Origin: DT-110 sp030148525
GTDB taxonomy: Bacteria > Bacteroidota > Bacteroidia > Chitinophagales > Saprospiraceae
NCBI GenBank assembly: GCA_965227445.1
Contig: OZ245751.1
Coordinates: 1-64,000, forward strand
Direction: 5' to 3'
DNA length: 64,000 bases
This document shows, piece by piece, positions 53,456-61,491 of the stretch; the first letter of the stretch is position 1; every line of letters begins with the position of its first letter. The notes beneath the pieces are model-generated. The model was not told the origin of the DNA and ran no database searches. It saw only the letters and a list, made by a program, of their open reading frames with translations. Made by a program: the position numbers and the translations under genes.

Positions 53456-54097
53456 ATGACATTTGGATCTTCTGCCTCACCCATTGATTTTGAAGAAGTC
53501 GTCCAGGGACTGACCCGGGAGGGTTACGCGGTGGTCGACCACTTCCTCGATGCCAATGAGGTGGCGGGTTGCCGTAGCGAGGCCTTCCACCTATCCGAAC
53601 TGCAGGCCTTCCGTCCGGCGGGTGTAGGCCACGGTACTGATTACCAGCGGGCCAAAGACGTTCGGTCGGACCTCATCCATTGGGTCGATAACCAGTCGTC
53701 CGGACCAGCAACGGTACTGTATCTCGAGCGTATGCAAAACCTGGTCACCTACCTGAACCGGACCTGCTTCCTGGGGATCCGCGACGCGGAGATCCACTAC
53801 GCACTCTACCAGCCGGGGAGTTTCTACAAGCGACACCTGGACGTATTTCGCGATGGTTCCGCCCGAAAACTGTCCGTGATCTGTTACCTGAACGATCAGT
53901 GGCGACCCGGTGACGGCGGAGAACTTATGATTTATCTGCCTAATGATGACGGTACTGAAACGGCTCGTCAGATCGAGCCCCTGGCCGGTCGGCTGGTCTG
54001 TTTTGAAAGCACCCGCCTGGAACACGAAGTATTGCCGACCCATCGGTCACGTCTCAGTCTGACCGGTTGGCTGAAAGATGAAAAACAATTTTTTTGA
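53456..54097 (+). CDS. 2-oxoglutarate/Fe(II)-dependent oxygenase (prolyl-4-hydroxylase-like)
   Basis: The 213-residue protein has the double-stranded beta-helix core with iron ligands His 127 and Asp 129 (FYKRHLDVFRDGS) and His 190 (STRLEHEVLPT), plus Arg ~197-199 (THRSRLSLTGWL) for the 2OG carboxylate. It is close to P4Hc/EGL-9-type domains that hydroxylate protein or peptide residues. It is first gene of a five-gene + strand run (next start 24 nt on). Substrate unknown; a peptide/protein in the operon's product chain is the natural candidate. Confidence 0.85.
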   Translation: MTFGSSASPIDFEEVVQGLTREGYAVVDHFLDANEVAGCRSEAFHLSELQAFRPAGVGHGTDYQRAKDVRSDLIHWVDNQSSGPATVLYLERMQNLVTYLNRTCFLGIRDAEIHYALYQPGSFYKRHLDVFRDGSARKLSVICYLNDQWRPGDGGELMIYLPNDDGTETARQIEPLAGRLVCFESTRLEHEVLPTHRSRLSLTGWLKDEKQFF

Positions 54098-54121
54098 CAC
54101 TTTAACTTGTTTCAACTAGTT

Positions 54122-54730
54122 ATGATTCATCCCAATACCTGCCTTCGTTTTATCAGTGAGGATATGGGCTATGGCTTGTTTGCTACGGCCTTTATCCCCA
54201 AGGGCACCATTGTCTACGTCAAAGATGCCCTGGAAATCGAATTATCCCCCGAGACCTACCTCGCCCATTCCACTGCCATGCAGGAGGTGATCGAGAAGTA
54301 CTCCTACATTGATGAGCGGGGCTTTCGCATTCTCAGTTGGGACACGGCCAAGTACGTGAACCACTGCTGCCAGTGCAACACCATGAGCACCGGCTACGGC
54401 TTCGAGGTCGCCATTCGCGACATCCAGCCCGGTGAAGAGATCACCGATGAATACGGCCTCTTTAACCTGGAATATGAAATGCCCCTGGCTTGCGCCAAAA
54501 AAGGCTGTCGCGGCATGATCCGGGTGGAAGACCCGGAAAAATTAGCCGATCGCTGGGACGAGCAGGTCCGTGCGGCCCTGGACGTTCTCTTCGACCACCC
54601 CCAGCCCCTGATGAACCTCCTGGATGATGCCACCGTAGAGGATCTGGTCGACTTTGTACAGGATGAGGGCGCTTACCGGTCGGTACGGGCGCTGCGGTAC
54701 CCGCAGCGGGCACTGCACCCATTCGGTTAA
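54122..54730 (+). CDS. SET-domain protein (putative lysine methyltransferase)
   Basis: From the ATG at 54122 the 202-residue protein has SET motifs: DMGYGLFATAFIPKGTIVYV (residues ~15-34, GxG-type SAM motif region), TAKYVNHCCQCNTMSTG, matching the NHSCxPN core with Cys in place of Ser and Asn in place of Pro-Asn order, and IQPGEEITDEYG like GEELTxxYG. Post-SET cysteines CAKKGCRG follow. A helical C-terminal tail (VEDLVDFVQDEGA) is extra. SET proteins are rare in Bacteroidota; here one is embedded in a ligase operon. Confidence 0.82.
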   Translation: MIHPNTCLRFISEDMGYGLFATAFIPKGTIVYVKDALEIELSPETYLAHSTAMQEVIEKYSYIDERGFRILSWDTAKYVNHCCQCNTMSTGYGFEVAIRDIQPGEEITDEYGLFNLEYEMPLACAKKGCRGMIRVEDPEKLADRWDEQVRAALDVLFDHPQPLMNLLDDATVEDLVDFVQDEGAYRSVRALRYPQRALHPFG

Positions 54731-54732
54731 AC

Positions 54733-54797
54733 GGTCAACGCTCCACGGTTTACGGCCTACGGTTCCATCCGTGAACCGTGAATCGTAAACCGTGGAC
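54733..54797. repeat. CCACGGTTTACG inverted word tract
   Basis: CCACGGTTTACG (54743-54754) and CGTAAACCGTGG (54784-54795) are exact inverted repeats separated by further CCGTGAACCGTG words. The tract sits between the SET and ATP-grasp genes and could act as an attenuator or mRNA processing hairpin. Confidence 0.7.
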
Positions 54798-56309
54798 CTT
54801 CACTTCCGGGGTTTCTTCCTTTCGGTATTATTGGTAGATTGCGGTCGTTTATTCAACTTAAAACACCCTGATTTGCCCAACGCCATCTTTGTAGAACCCG
54901 GACAATTCGAAGGTCACCGCCACTGGTACGATAAGGCCCTCAACGCCACCATCCATCCCATGGTGAATTACTTCCTCAATTTGTCGCGCGACCGCATTGT
55001 CAATCGGTACTGCCATTTGCATCCGATGGTCTCAGCGGAGTATCTCCACGAGCTGCTCAATTACTCCTGTAAATATTTTCAATGGGCGGGGGCTGATCTG
55101 ATAAATGTGACTTCGGCCGGCGGTAAACGTCAAATGGTGGTTATTGAGAATAATTCCTGCCCTTCCGGGCAAAAATCCATGCCGTTGCTGGATGACCATA
55201 AGGAGCAGGGATCATACCGTTTATTGATTGAGCGTACGTTTAAACCCATGCTCAGCAAGAAGCGGACGCCGGTCAAAGGAGGCCTGGCGGTTATTTACGA
55301 TAAAAACCCCATGGAAGCCTCGGGTTATGCAGAGGTAATTGCTGATGTGTTCGGTGAAAAAGTCTGGTACGCTTCCTTTCACCAGGATGCGCAAGATCCG
55401 GGCGTGCGTTTTACCGAGGGGGTGTTGGAGGTGCGGGATGATGCCGGTGAGTGGCATCCCATCCGGGCGGCGTTCCGGTACGTAACCCAGCGTCCCTGGT
55501 CGCGTATTCCGCTGCACACCAAGACGCGTATCCTGAATCCGACGGTTGCCTGTCTGGCCGGTGGCCGCAATAAAATGGTGGCGGCCAAAGCCTACGATTT
55601 TTTCAACGGCAAGCTGGAGGGATCGGGCCTTAAGATCAACGTACCCCAGACGATCATGGACGTCAGTAAGAACGAGATTCCACTGTACGTCGCGCAGTTC
55701 GGGGGGCAGGCCGTGATCAAGGTGCCTTACAGCAATGCGGGGCAGGGAGTGTTTACGATTGTTAGTGAACAGGAACTGGAGGAATTTATGGACATGGATT
55801 TCACCTACGATCGGTTCATTGTGCAGTCGCTGATCGGCAACTACCAGTGGTCGTCGATCTCCTCAGCCGGGCGCCTCTACCACGTGGGAACGATTCCTAA
55901 CAGTAAGGGCAATACCTTCGTGGCCGATTTGCGGATGATGATCAGCAGCACAAAAGAGGGTTTGCTACCACTCTGCGTCTACGCTCGCCGGGCTGCCAAG
56001 CCGCTGGAAAATGAAATCTCGGAGGGCAAGGCTTCCTGGGATATGCTGGGTACCAACCTGTCGATCAAGAATGAGGACGGTACCTGGGGAAGTGATACCA
56101 ATCGCTTGTTGTTAATGGACAGGCGCGATTTTAATAAGTTGGGGATCGGTTTGGATGATATGATCGAAGCCTACATCCAAACGGTGCTCTCCACGGTAGC
56201 CATTGATGAGATGGCCAAGACATTGATCAACAAACAGGGGCGCTTCCGCATGCGGTTGTTCCGATCCCTGAATGATGACGAAGCATTATTAAACGAAATT
56301 TTGGTGTAA
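54792..56309 (+). CDS. Large ATP-grasp-like ligase (unknown family)
   Basis: Up to 505 residues. The GTG at 54792 lies inside a repeat stem, so the real start may be TTG 54831 (LVDCGRLFNLKHPDLPNAIF). An ATP-grasp-like core is visible in the C-terminal half: GQAVIKVPYSNAGQGVFTIV (the Lys and Gly-rich loop) with YDRFIVQSLIGN and later NKQGRFRMRLFRSL. The N-terminal half has VVIENNSCPSGQKSMPLLDD, unusual for the family. It is followed by a small-ATP-grasp gene 38 nt on. It probably joins carboxylate and amine; substrates unknown. Confidence 0.68.
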   Translation: MDLHFRGFFLSVLLVDCGRLFNLKHPDLPNAIFVEPGQFEGHRHWYDKALNATIHPMVNYFLNLSRDRIVNRYCHLHPMVSAEYLHELLNYSCKYFQWAGADLINVTSAGGKRQMVVIENNSCPSGQKSMPLLDDHKEQGSYRLLIERTFKPMLSKKRTPVKGGLAVIYDKNPMEASGYAEVIADVFGEKVWYASFHQDAQDPGVRFTEGVLEVRDDAGEWHPIRAAFRYVTQRPWSRIPLHTKTRILNPTVACLAGGRNKMVAAKAYDFFNGKLEGSGLKINVPQTIMDVSKNEIPLYVAQFGGQAVIKVPYSNAGQGVFTIVSEQELEEFMDMDFTYDRFIVQSLIGNYQWSSISSAGRLYHVGTIPNSKGNTFVADLRMMISSTKEGLLPLCVYARRAAKPLENEISEGKASWDMLGTNLSIKNEDGTWGSDTNRLLLMDRRDFNKLGIGLDDMIEAYIQTVLSTVAIDEMAKTLINKQGRFRMRLFRSLNDDEALLNEILV

Positions 56310-56347
56310 ACCAACTACTGACCAGCGAAACCAAGCTGGTATGTGTT

Positions 56348-57370
56348 ATGAATGCTTTTCGCTTGCTGGTCCTTACCGACCATCGCTCGCACAGTCCCGA
56401 AAACTCCCTGTACGCATTGTTACAGGCGATTCGGAAACACCCAAAATGTGCCCACCTGGCCGTAGCCAGCCGGGGCACGCTGGGCAACCAGGCTTTTTTT
56501 GCCGGTAAGGCCGAAAAGGCACGGCTCTACGCGACTACGGTTGACGAGCAATTTGACTATTCGGAAAAAGGAGCCGCCTACCGTGGCAAACTGGAACGGG
56601 TACGACTATCCGATTTCGATAGCATTTTGCTGCGATTGCCGCCGCCCTACGATCCGGTATTTGCCGATCATCTGGTGAGCCAATATCCCGAGCACCGTAT
56701 TATCAACCGCCCCTCGGGTATTGCCCGCACCTCCAGCAAGGCGTTCTTACTGAAGGTAGCCGACCTTTGTCCGCCCATCCAACTGGTGGAATCGGTGGAT
56801 GATCTGCTGCAATGGAAAGACCAATTCCCCTACGTGCTCAAGCCCCTGAACAACTACGGTGGTAAGGGGATCGTAAAGGTCGATGGAGACCGGGTCTGGT
56901 CGGGTGATCAATCCGAGACCTTCCTGGATTTTTTGCAGGCTTTCGCCAAAAAACCGGAGCCTTTACTGGCTATGCAGTACCTGGACCGGGTACACGAAGG
57001 GGATAAGCGGGTGGTGGTCTGCAACGGCACCATCATGGGCGCGTCCCTGCGTCTGCCGGCTCACGGTTCCTGGCTGTGCAATGCCGCTCAGGGAGGTGTT
57101 TCGGTTAGCTGTTCGGTGACCCCGGAAGAGGAGGACATTGCCAATAAACTGGCACCACGCCTGAAAGCTGAAGGGGTCATTCTCTTTGGATTCGACACCC
57201 TGGTTGACCATGCCGGCAAAAGGGTATTGTCGGAAATCAATACCATGAGTATCGGCGGTCTGAAACAAATGGAAGCCCAAATGGGCAGACCCATGTTACA
57301 GGAAATGGCCGATTTGATCATTCAATACATAACTGACGAAGTCTATGGGCCCTGTGTCACCAACGTTTGA
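56348..57370 (+). CDS. ATP-grasp ligase (glutathione-synthetase/RimK-like)
   Basis: The 340-residue protein has an N-terminal pre-ATP-grasp domain (LLVLTDHRSHSPENSLYALL), FPYVLKPLNNYGGKGIVKVD with the two lysines/glycines of the ATP site, LLAMQYLDRVHEGDKRVVVC (GDKRV motif) and LSEINTMSIGGL (metal-binding Glu-Asn pair). The layout is that of glutathione synthetase/RimK-type amidoligases. The 3' end overlaps the next gene by 26 nt, so tight coupling with the amidohydrolase is expected. Confidence 0.82.
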   Translation: MNAFRLLVLTDHRSHSPENSLYALLQAIRKHPKCAHLAVASRGTLGNQAFFAGKAEKARLYATTVDEQFDYSEKGAAYRGKLERVRLSDFDSILLRLPPPYDPVFADHLVSQYPEHRIINRPSGIARTSSKAFLLKVADLCPPIQLVESVDDLLQWKDQFPYVLKPLNNYGGKGIVKVDGDRVWSGDQSETFLDFLQAFAKKPEPLLAMQYLDRVHEGDKRVVVCNGTIMGASLRLPAHGSWLCNAAQGGVSVSCSVTPEEEDIANKLAPRLKAEGVILFGFDTLVDHAGKRVLSEINTMSIGGLKQMEAQMGRPMLQEMADLIIQYITDEVYGPCVTNV

Positions 57371-58349
57371 TAGTAAGACAAGTGTAATTACGTCCCTGAA
57401 CCTGGACGATATCCCGGAGGGCACCATCAGTCGGTACTGGCTGCACCTGGTCACTGATGGTATGGGCGTTCCTGTCTATGTGCCCATTATGGTAGCACGG
57501 GGTGTACAGGACGGCCCCACCCTGGGCATTACCGCCGCCGTGCACGGGAACGAGATCAACGGCATCCCGGTCATCCAGCGTTTATTCCGGGAAATCGATC
57601 CCCAGCGTATGCAGGGTACACTGGTGGGTGTACTGGTGACCAATGTGCCGTCCCTCTTATTGAAACAACGGCGGTTCATCGATGGTACCGATCTCAACCA
57701 CATCATGCCCGGCCGCAGCGACGGCAACGTCAGCCAGGTTTACGCACACCGCATCATTCAGCGGATCGTACGTCATTTTGATTATCTGCTCGACCTGCAT
57801 ACCGCTAGCTTTGGCCGCATCAATTCCTACTACATACGCGCAGATATGGAAGACCCCAAGACGCGCAAGATGGCTATGCTCCAAAATGCCCAGATCATCG
57901 TGCATAACCCACCGCTCGACGGTACCCTCCGAGGTGCGGCCGACGCCCTCGGTATTCCGGCGGTCACCCTGGAAGTGGGTAACCCCAATGTATTCCAAAA
58001 GGGCTTGATCCGCTCCGGGCTAACCGGAATCCACAATTTGCTTATCCACCTCGGAATCACCGAGGGAGAGATCGAAGAACCCGAGGTACCCGCCGTTATT
58101 TGCGAGCGTTCTGACTGGATGTACACCGATACGGGAGGTATTCTCTCGGTTCACCCTGGTATTGTAGATCAGGTGCAGGAAGGCGATGTGGTCGCCACCA
58201 TGCGCGACGTCTTCGGTAGCCTCAAGGTGGAGTACCGTGCTCCCCACGACGGTATCGTCATCGGCAAGAGCGTCGACCCGATCAATCAGACGGGGGGGAG
58301 GATTCTTCACTTGGGGGTTGTGAGGGAGAGTGACGATGGTGGTTTATGA
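57345..58349 (+). CDS. Succinylglutamate desuccinylase/aspartoacylase-family amidohydrolase (M14-like)
   Basis: The 334-residue protein has zinc ligands in TAAVHGNEING (His 67, Glu 70) and LLDLHTASFG (His 152), and VTLEVGNPNVFQK with a candidate catalytic Glu. The C-terminal domain, DTGGILSVHPGIVDQVQEGD, is a beta-barrel like that of this family. It hydrolyses N-acyl-amino-acid or peptide amide bonds. It overlaps the RimK-like ligase gene by 26 nt, echoing RimK-plus-hydrolase pairs in which the second enzyme trims the product of the ligase. Confidence 0.85.
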   Translation: MGPVSPTFDSKTSVITSLNLDDIPEGTISRYWLHLVTDGMGVPVYVPIMVARGVQDGPTLGITAAVHGNEINGIPVIQRLFREIDPQRMQGTLVGVLVTNVPSLLLKQRRFIDGTDLNHIMPGRSDGNVSQVYAHRIIQRIVRHFDYLLDLHTASFGRINSYYIRADMEDPKTRKMAMLQNAQIIVHNPPLDGTLRGAADALGIPAVTLEVGNPNVFQKGLIRSGLTGIHNLLIHLGITEGEIEEPEVPAVICERSDWMYTDTGGILSVHPGIVDQVQEGDVVATMRDVFGSLKVEYRAPHDGIVIGKSVDPINQTGGRILHLGVVRESDDGGL

Positions 58350-58607
58350 ATCACGCCAGTTCCAAAGTCACTTGAAAGGGAGAAAGGGGGAATTGGAGAA
58401 AGGGTGAATTGGAAGTCGGTCCTCTGGACCGACCAGTATCATGCCCAGGATGACGAATCTTGATCCACCGGGATACTGGATAGACTTTACCAGCCTCCGA
58501 TAATATTGAACTTTGACCGTTGGTGCTCCCAGATCATTGGGAGAGTGCTGATGGTGGACCTTAGATCAAGGCTGTAATAGCTTTGCTTGAAAGGGGGAAT
58601 TGGTTGT
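58350..58607. other. Intergenic region with GAAAGGGGGAATTGG repeats
   Basis: The word TTGAAAGGG(..)GGGGGAATTGG appears at 58371-58396 and again at 58586-58603, with further GAGAAAGGG(T)GAATTGG between. CGGTCC-TCT-GGACCG (58417-58431) is a small hairpin. Nothing protein-like is seen. Confidence 0.5.
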
Positions 58608-58988
58608 TTATGTTTTGGAACACCATTTCTCCGGAGCTATGCGCATCCTGACCAATTTCCCAGTTATTTGGTGTGAATCTGTAAGCAGCTTTTCTTTAGT
58701 TTTCAGATCGAGGTATCCGCATGAATAGGCAAAATCCAACCAAACTTGTGTTTCGGCTGCTTCCCCTTCTGAATCGTTGATTTTGGCTATAAATGATTTC
58801 GGGTATAACCTTTTTCGATAGGCTTCCGCCAAATTGGCGCAAATTGACCGGGAAGACCTTCTGATCTGGTCAGTTTGCGCATATCGTTCTTCCTTTGGGA
58901 AATATTGGGTCACATGGAAAATATCCATAGCCAGTTTGAAAGCCTTTTGATATACCTCCAGTTTGTGAAAAGTTGATATGGGTTTCAT
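58608..58988 (-). CDS. Four-helix-bundle protein (23S rRNA IVS family)
   Basis: The 126-residue protein reads STFHKLEVYQKAFKLAMDIF, then FPKEERYAQTDQIRRSSRSICANLAEAYRK and SEGEAAETQVWLDFAYSCGY, the standard motifs of the family named from ORFs in 23S rRNA intervening sequences, also found free in genomes. It is not inside an rRNA gene here. The gene is flanked by CCCTTTCTCC/GGAGAAAGGG tracts on either side. Probable RNA-binding or selfish element; unknown. Confidence 0.82.
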   Translation of the reverse strand: MKPISTFHKLEVYQKAFKLAMDIFHVTQYFPKEERYAQTDQIRRSSRSICANLAEAYRKRLYPKSFIAKINDSEGEAAETQVWLDFAYSCGYLDLKTKEKLLTDSHQITGKLVRMRIAPEKWCSKT

Positions 58989-59264
58989 TTACCCAATATG
59001 CCACCTAAATAGGTAGACTGTCAATGCCACCAGGCCAATTACCCGAACTTAAACGTTTAAAGACGCTTATCAATCGCAATGTGGTGCTTCAAGGAAGTCG
59101 ATAGAGGTTTTATGACCCCCTCTCCCTTTCTCCCTCTCTCCTAATCGAAAATATCGATCAGGGATCGCCAATGTCACATTTAGGACTAACCAGCCAGTGA
59201 AGAAAAGTACTTCCCCTAATCCCCTAATCCCCTAATCCCCGTCGATCCGGAGGATCGACATCCA
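58989..59264. other. Intergenic region with CTCCCTTTCTCC and CTAATCCC tracts
   Basis: It holds CCCTCTCCCTTTCTCCCTCT (59110-59140) and CCCTAATCCCCTAATCCCC (59217-59239). No gene is visible. Confidence 0.5.
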
Positions 59265-59681
59265 CTACGGATGCGCTGCCACCCACACCTCGCCATCCTC
59301 AAAGATCTCCTTTTTCCAGATGGGGACGGTCTCCTTCAGGGTGTCGATAGCGAACTGACAGGCTTCGAAGGAGGCGGCCCGGTGCGGGGTAGACACGGCG
59401 ATGAGCACCGCTATATCCCCTATTTCCAGGGTGCCGATGCGGTGGTGGATGGATATGTGTTTGGCCGACCATTTTTCGGAAGCGCGCTCGGCGATCTTGC
59501 GCATTTCGGAAATGGCCATGGGGCGGTAAGCCTCAAATTCGAGGCGGACCACGGCACGACCCTTGGTGTTGTTACGCACGGTGCCCACAAAGAGGGTAGT
59601 GCCCCCCGCTTCGTCGGAGGTAACCTGGTCGAGGCAGTCCTGGGCCCGGAGGGGAGTGTCGAGTAGTTGGATGTCGATCAT
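59265..59681 (-). CDS. moaE: Molybdopterin synthase catalytic subunit MoaE
   Basis: The 138-residue protein has GGTTLFVGTVRNNTKGRAVV (residues 26-45), LEFEAYRPMA, HRIGTLEIGDIAVLIAVSTPHR and PIWKKEIFEDGEVWV, which hold the Arg and active-site Lys residues of MoaE. It transfers sulfur from MoaD to precursor Z. The Mo-hydroxylase at 36548-39202 needs its product. Other moa genes are not in the window. Confidence 0.92.
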   Translation of the reverse strand: MIDIQLLDTPLRAQDCLDQVTSDEAGGTTLFVGTVRNNTKGRAVVRLEFEAYRPMAISEMRKIAERASEKWSAKHISIHHRIGTLEIGDIAVLIAVSTPHRAASFEACQFAIDTLKETVPIWKKEIFEDGEVWVAAHP

Positions 59682-59760
59682 GCTATCATTAATTGATAGT
59701 TTTTAATGTTTAATTTTTAGTTAGACGAGGCGACCTAATTAAAAATTAAGCATTAAAAAA

Positions 59761-61491
59761 TCAAAACTGAAAATAAATAAACGGTACCACTTCCGAACTC
59801 GTCGTTTGAATGACGATCCAAATGACGAGGGCTAGTACCATCGATTGTAAGACCATCGGACTGGCCGTAAAGGTTTGCTCCAGCCAGCGTGTAAATCGAC
59901 GGGGTACGTAATGCAGAACGAGGCCCAGGGCTATCAATCCTGCTACGGCCTGGTAACCACTAATTACTTGTGGTATCAGGGCCCAATTGAAGCTCCCTAT
60001 TATCTGACTTAGCATAGCTTGGGTAGCCACCAAAGGCGGGAGTGGGGCATGCAGGGCACCGGCGCGGAAAAATATCCAGCAGAAGGTGACGAAATGAAAG
60101 ATGAGAACCACGCTCATTACGCGGCTGGCAGGATAGGTGTCGGTGCGCTGGCGTACCACGTCGATCAGCCAGCCGGTCAGCCATAATAGAATCCAGATCA
60201 GCCAGAGTGCACTGTTGCCCAGTAATACATTTTGCAGGCGCATGGGGCCAATGATTCCCGCAGCGCTTTGGATTCCGACCACGATGAAACCGGCTACGTG
60301 CAATATGGATAATAACAGTAGAGACCGGAGGGCTGGGTTTGACCAGGCCGTTCCCTTTTGCCGTAAGGCACGCTCAAAAGCCAGCCCTAAACCGTGGAGC
60401 CCTCCCCAGATGATGAATACCCAACTGGCACCGTGCCACAATCCCCCAAGCAGCATGGTGATCATTAGGTGGAGGTAGGTGCGCCGCTTGCCCTTGCGGT
60501 TGCCACCCATCGATATGTAGAGGTAGTCGCGCAGCCAGGTGGATAGGGAAATATGCCACCGACGCCAAAAATCCTGTAAGCTGTAGGCCTGGTAGGGGCG
60601 CCGGAAGTTCTCGGGCAGGATGAATCCCATGAGCAGGGCCAGTCCGATGGCCATGTCCGAGTACCCGGAGAAATCACAGTAGATCTGGATGGCGTAGCCG
60701 TAGGCCGCCAACAGGTTTTCGAAGCCCGAGTAAAGCATGGGATTTTCGAATACCCGGTCCACAAAATTGATGCTGATATAGTCGGAGATGACCGCCTTTT
60801 TGAATAGTCCCCCCATAATTAGCAAGAATGCCTGGCCCATTGCTCGTTTGGAAAGCCGGGGCTTCCGTCGAATTTGCGGGATAAAATCGGCCGCTCGCAC
60901 AATGGGACCGGCCACCAGCTGAGGGAAAAAGCTCACGAAAAAACCAAAGTCCAGCAACCGTTGCCAAAAGGAGCGCCAACCGGTAATATCGGCTGTCAGG
61001 GGAACGAGTTGTCCGCGGTAAATGTCGATACTGTAGCTGAGGGTCTGGAAGGTGAAAAAGGAGATACCGACCGGCAGAAAGATGTTCTGAAAAGCAAAAT
61101 TGCTGCCAATAATCTCGTTGAGCGACCCCAGAAAGAAGTTGGTGTACTTAAAATACCCGAGCATCCCCAGGTTGGCAACCAGACTGAGGATGAGGAAAAA
61201 GCGCTTCCAGGCTTTCTTCTTACTAATATAGATGCAATGACCCAAGCCGAAATCTACCAGGGTGGAGGCGATCAGCAGAAAGAAAAACCAACCGCTGGAC
61301 TGATAATAAAAAAACAGAGAAAAGGCCAGGGTGTATAGGATGCGCCAGTTGAATTTGCGCAATAGTAACAGGTAGCCCCCGTAAAAGAGGATGAAGAGTA
61401 CGAAGAATTCCGCCGTACTGAACAGTAAGGGGTGGTCCGGGCGGTACCGGATCAGATTGGATAATTGTTCCCAATCAATGGCGGTTTGCAT
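59761..61491 (-). CDS. MBOAT-family O-acyltransferase (AlgI/DltB-like)
   Basis: The 576-residue membrane protein has ~11-12 hydrophobic segments. The MBOAT core is FCDFSGYSDMAIGLALLMGF-like (here YCDFSGYSDMAIGLALLMGF), YQAYSLQDFWRRWHISLSTW and LLGGLWHGASWVFIIWGGLH, where the His of WHGA is the catalytic residue. It overlaps the SGNH/LysM gene by 17 nt. It passes acyl groups across the membrane to a partner for glycan O-acylation. Confidence 0.9.
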   Translation of the reverse strand: MQTAIDWEQLSNLIRYRPDHPLLFSTAEFFVLFILFYGGYLLLLRKFNWRILYTLAFSLFFYYQSSGWFFFLLIASTLVDFGLGHCIYISKKKAWKRFFLILSLVANLGMLGYFKYTNFFLGSLNEIIGSNFAFQNIFLPVGISFFTFQTLSYSIDIYRGQLVPLTADITGWRSFWQRLLDFGFFVSFFPQLVAGPIVRAADFIPQIRRKPRLSKRAMGQAFLLIMGGLFKKAVISDYISINFVDRVFENPMLYSGFENLLAAYGYAIQIYCDFSGYSDMAIGLALLMGFILPENFRRPYQAYSLQDFWRRWHISLSTWLRDYLYISMGGNRKGKRRTYLHLMITMLLGGLWHGASWVFIIWGGLHGLGLAFERALRQKGTAWSNPALRSLLLLSILHVAGFIVVGIQSAAGIIGPMRLQNVLLGNSALWLIWILLWLTGWLIDVVRQRTDTYPASRVMSVVLIFHFVTFCWIFFRAGALHAPLPPLVATQAMLSQIIGSFNWALIPQVISGYQAVAGLIALGLVLHYVPRRFTRWLEQTFTASPMVLQSMVLALVIWIVIQTTSSEVVPFIYFQF

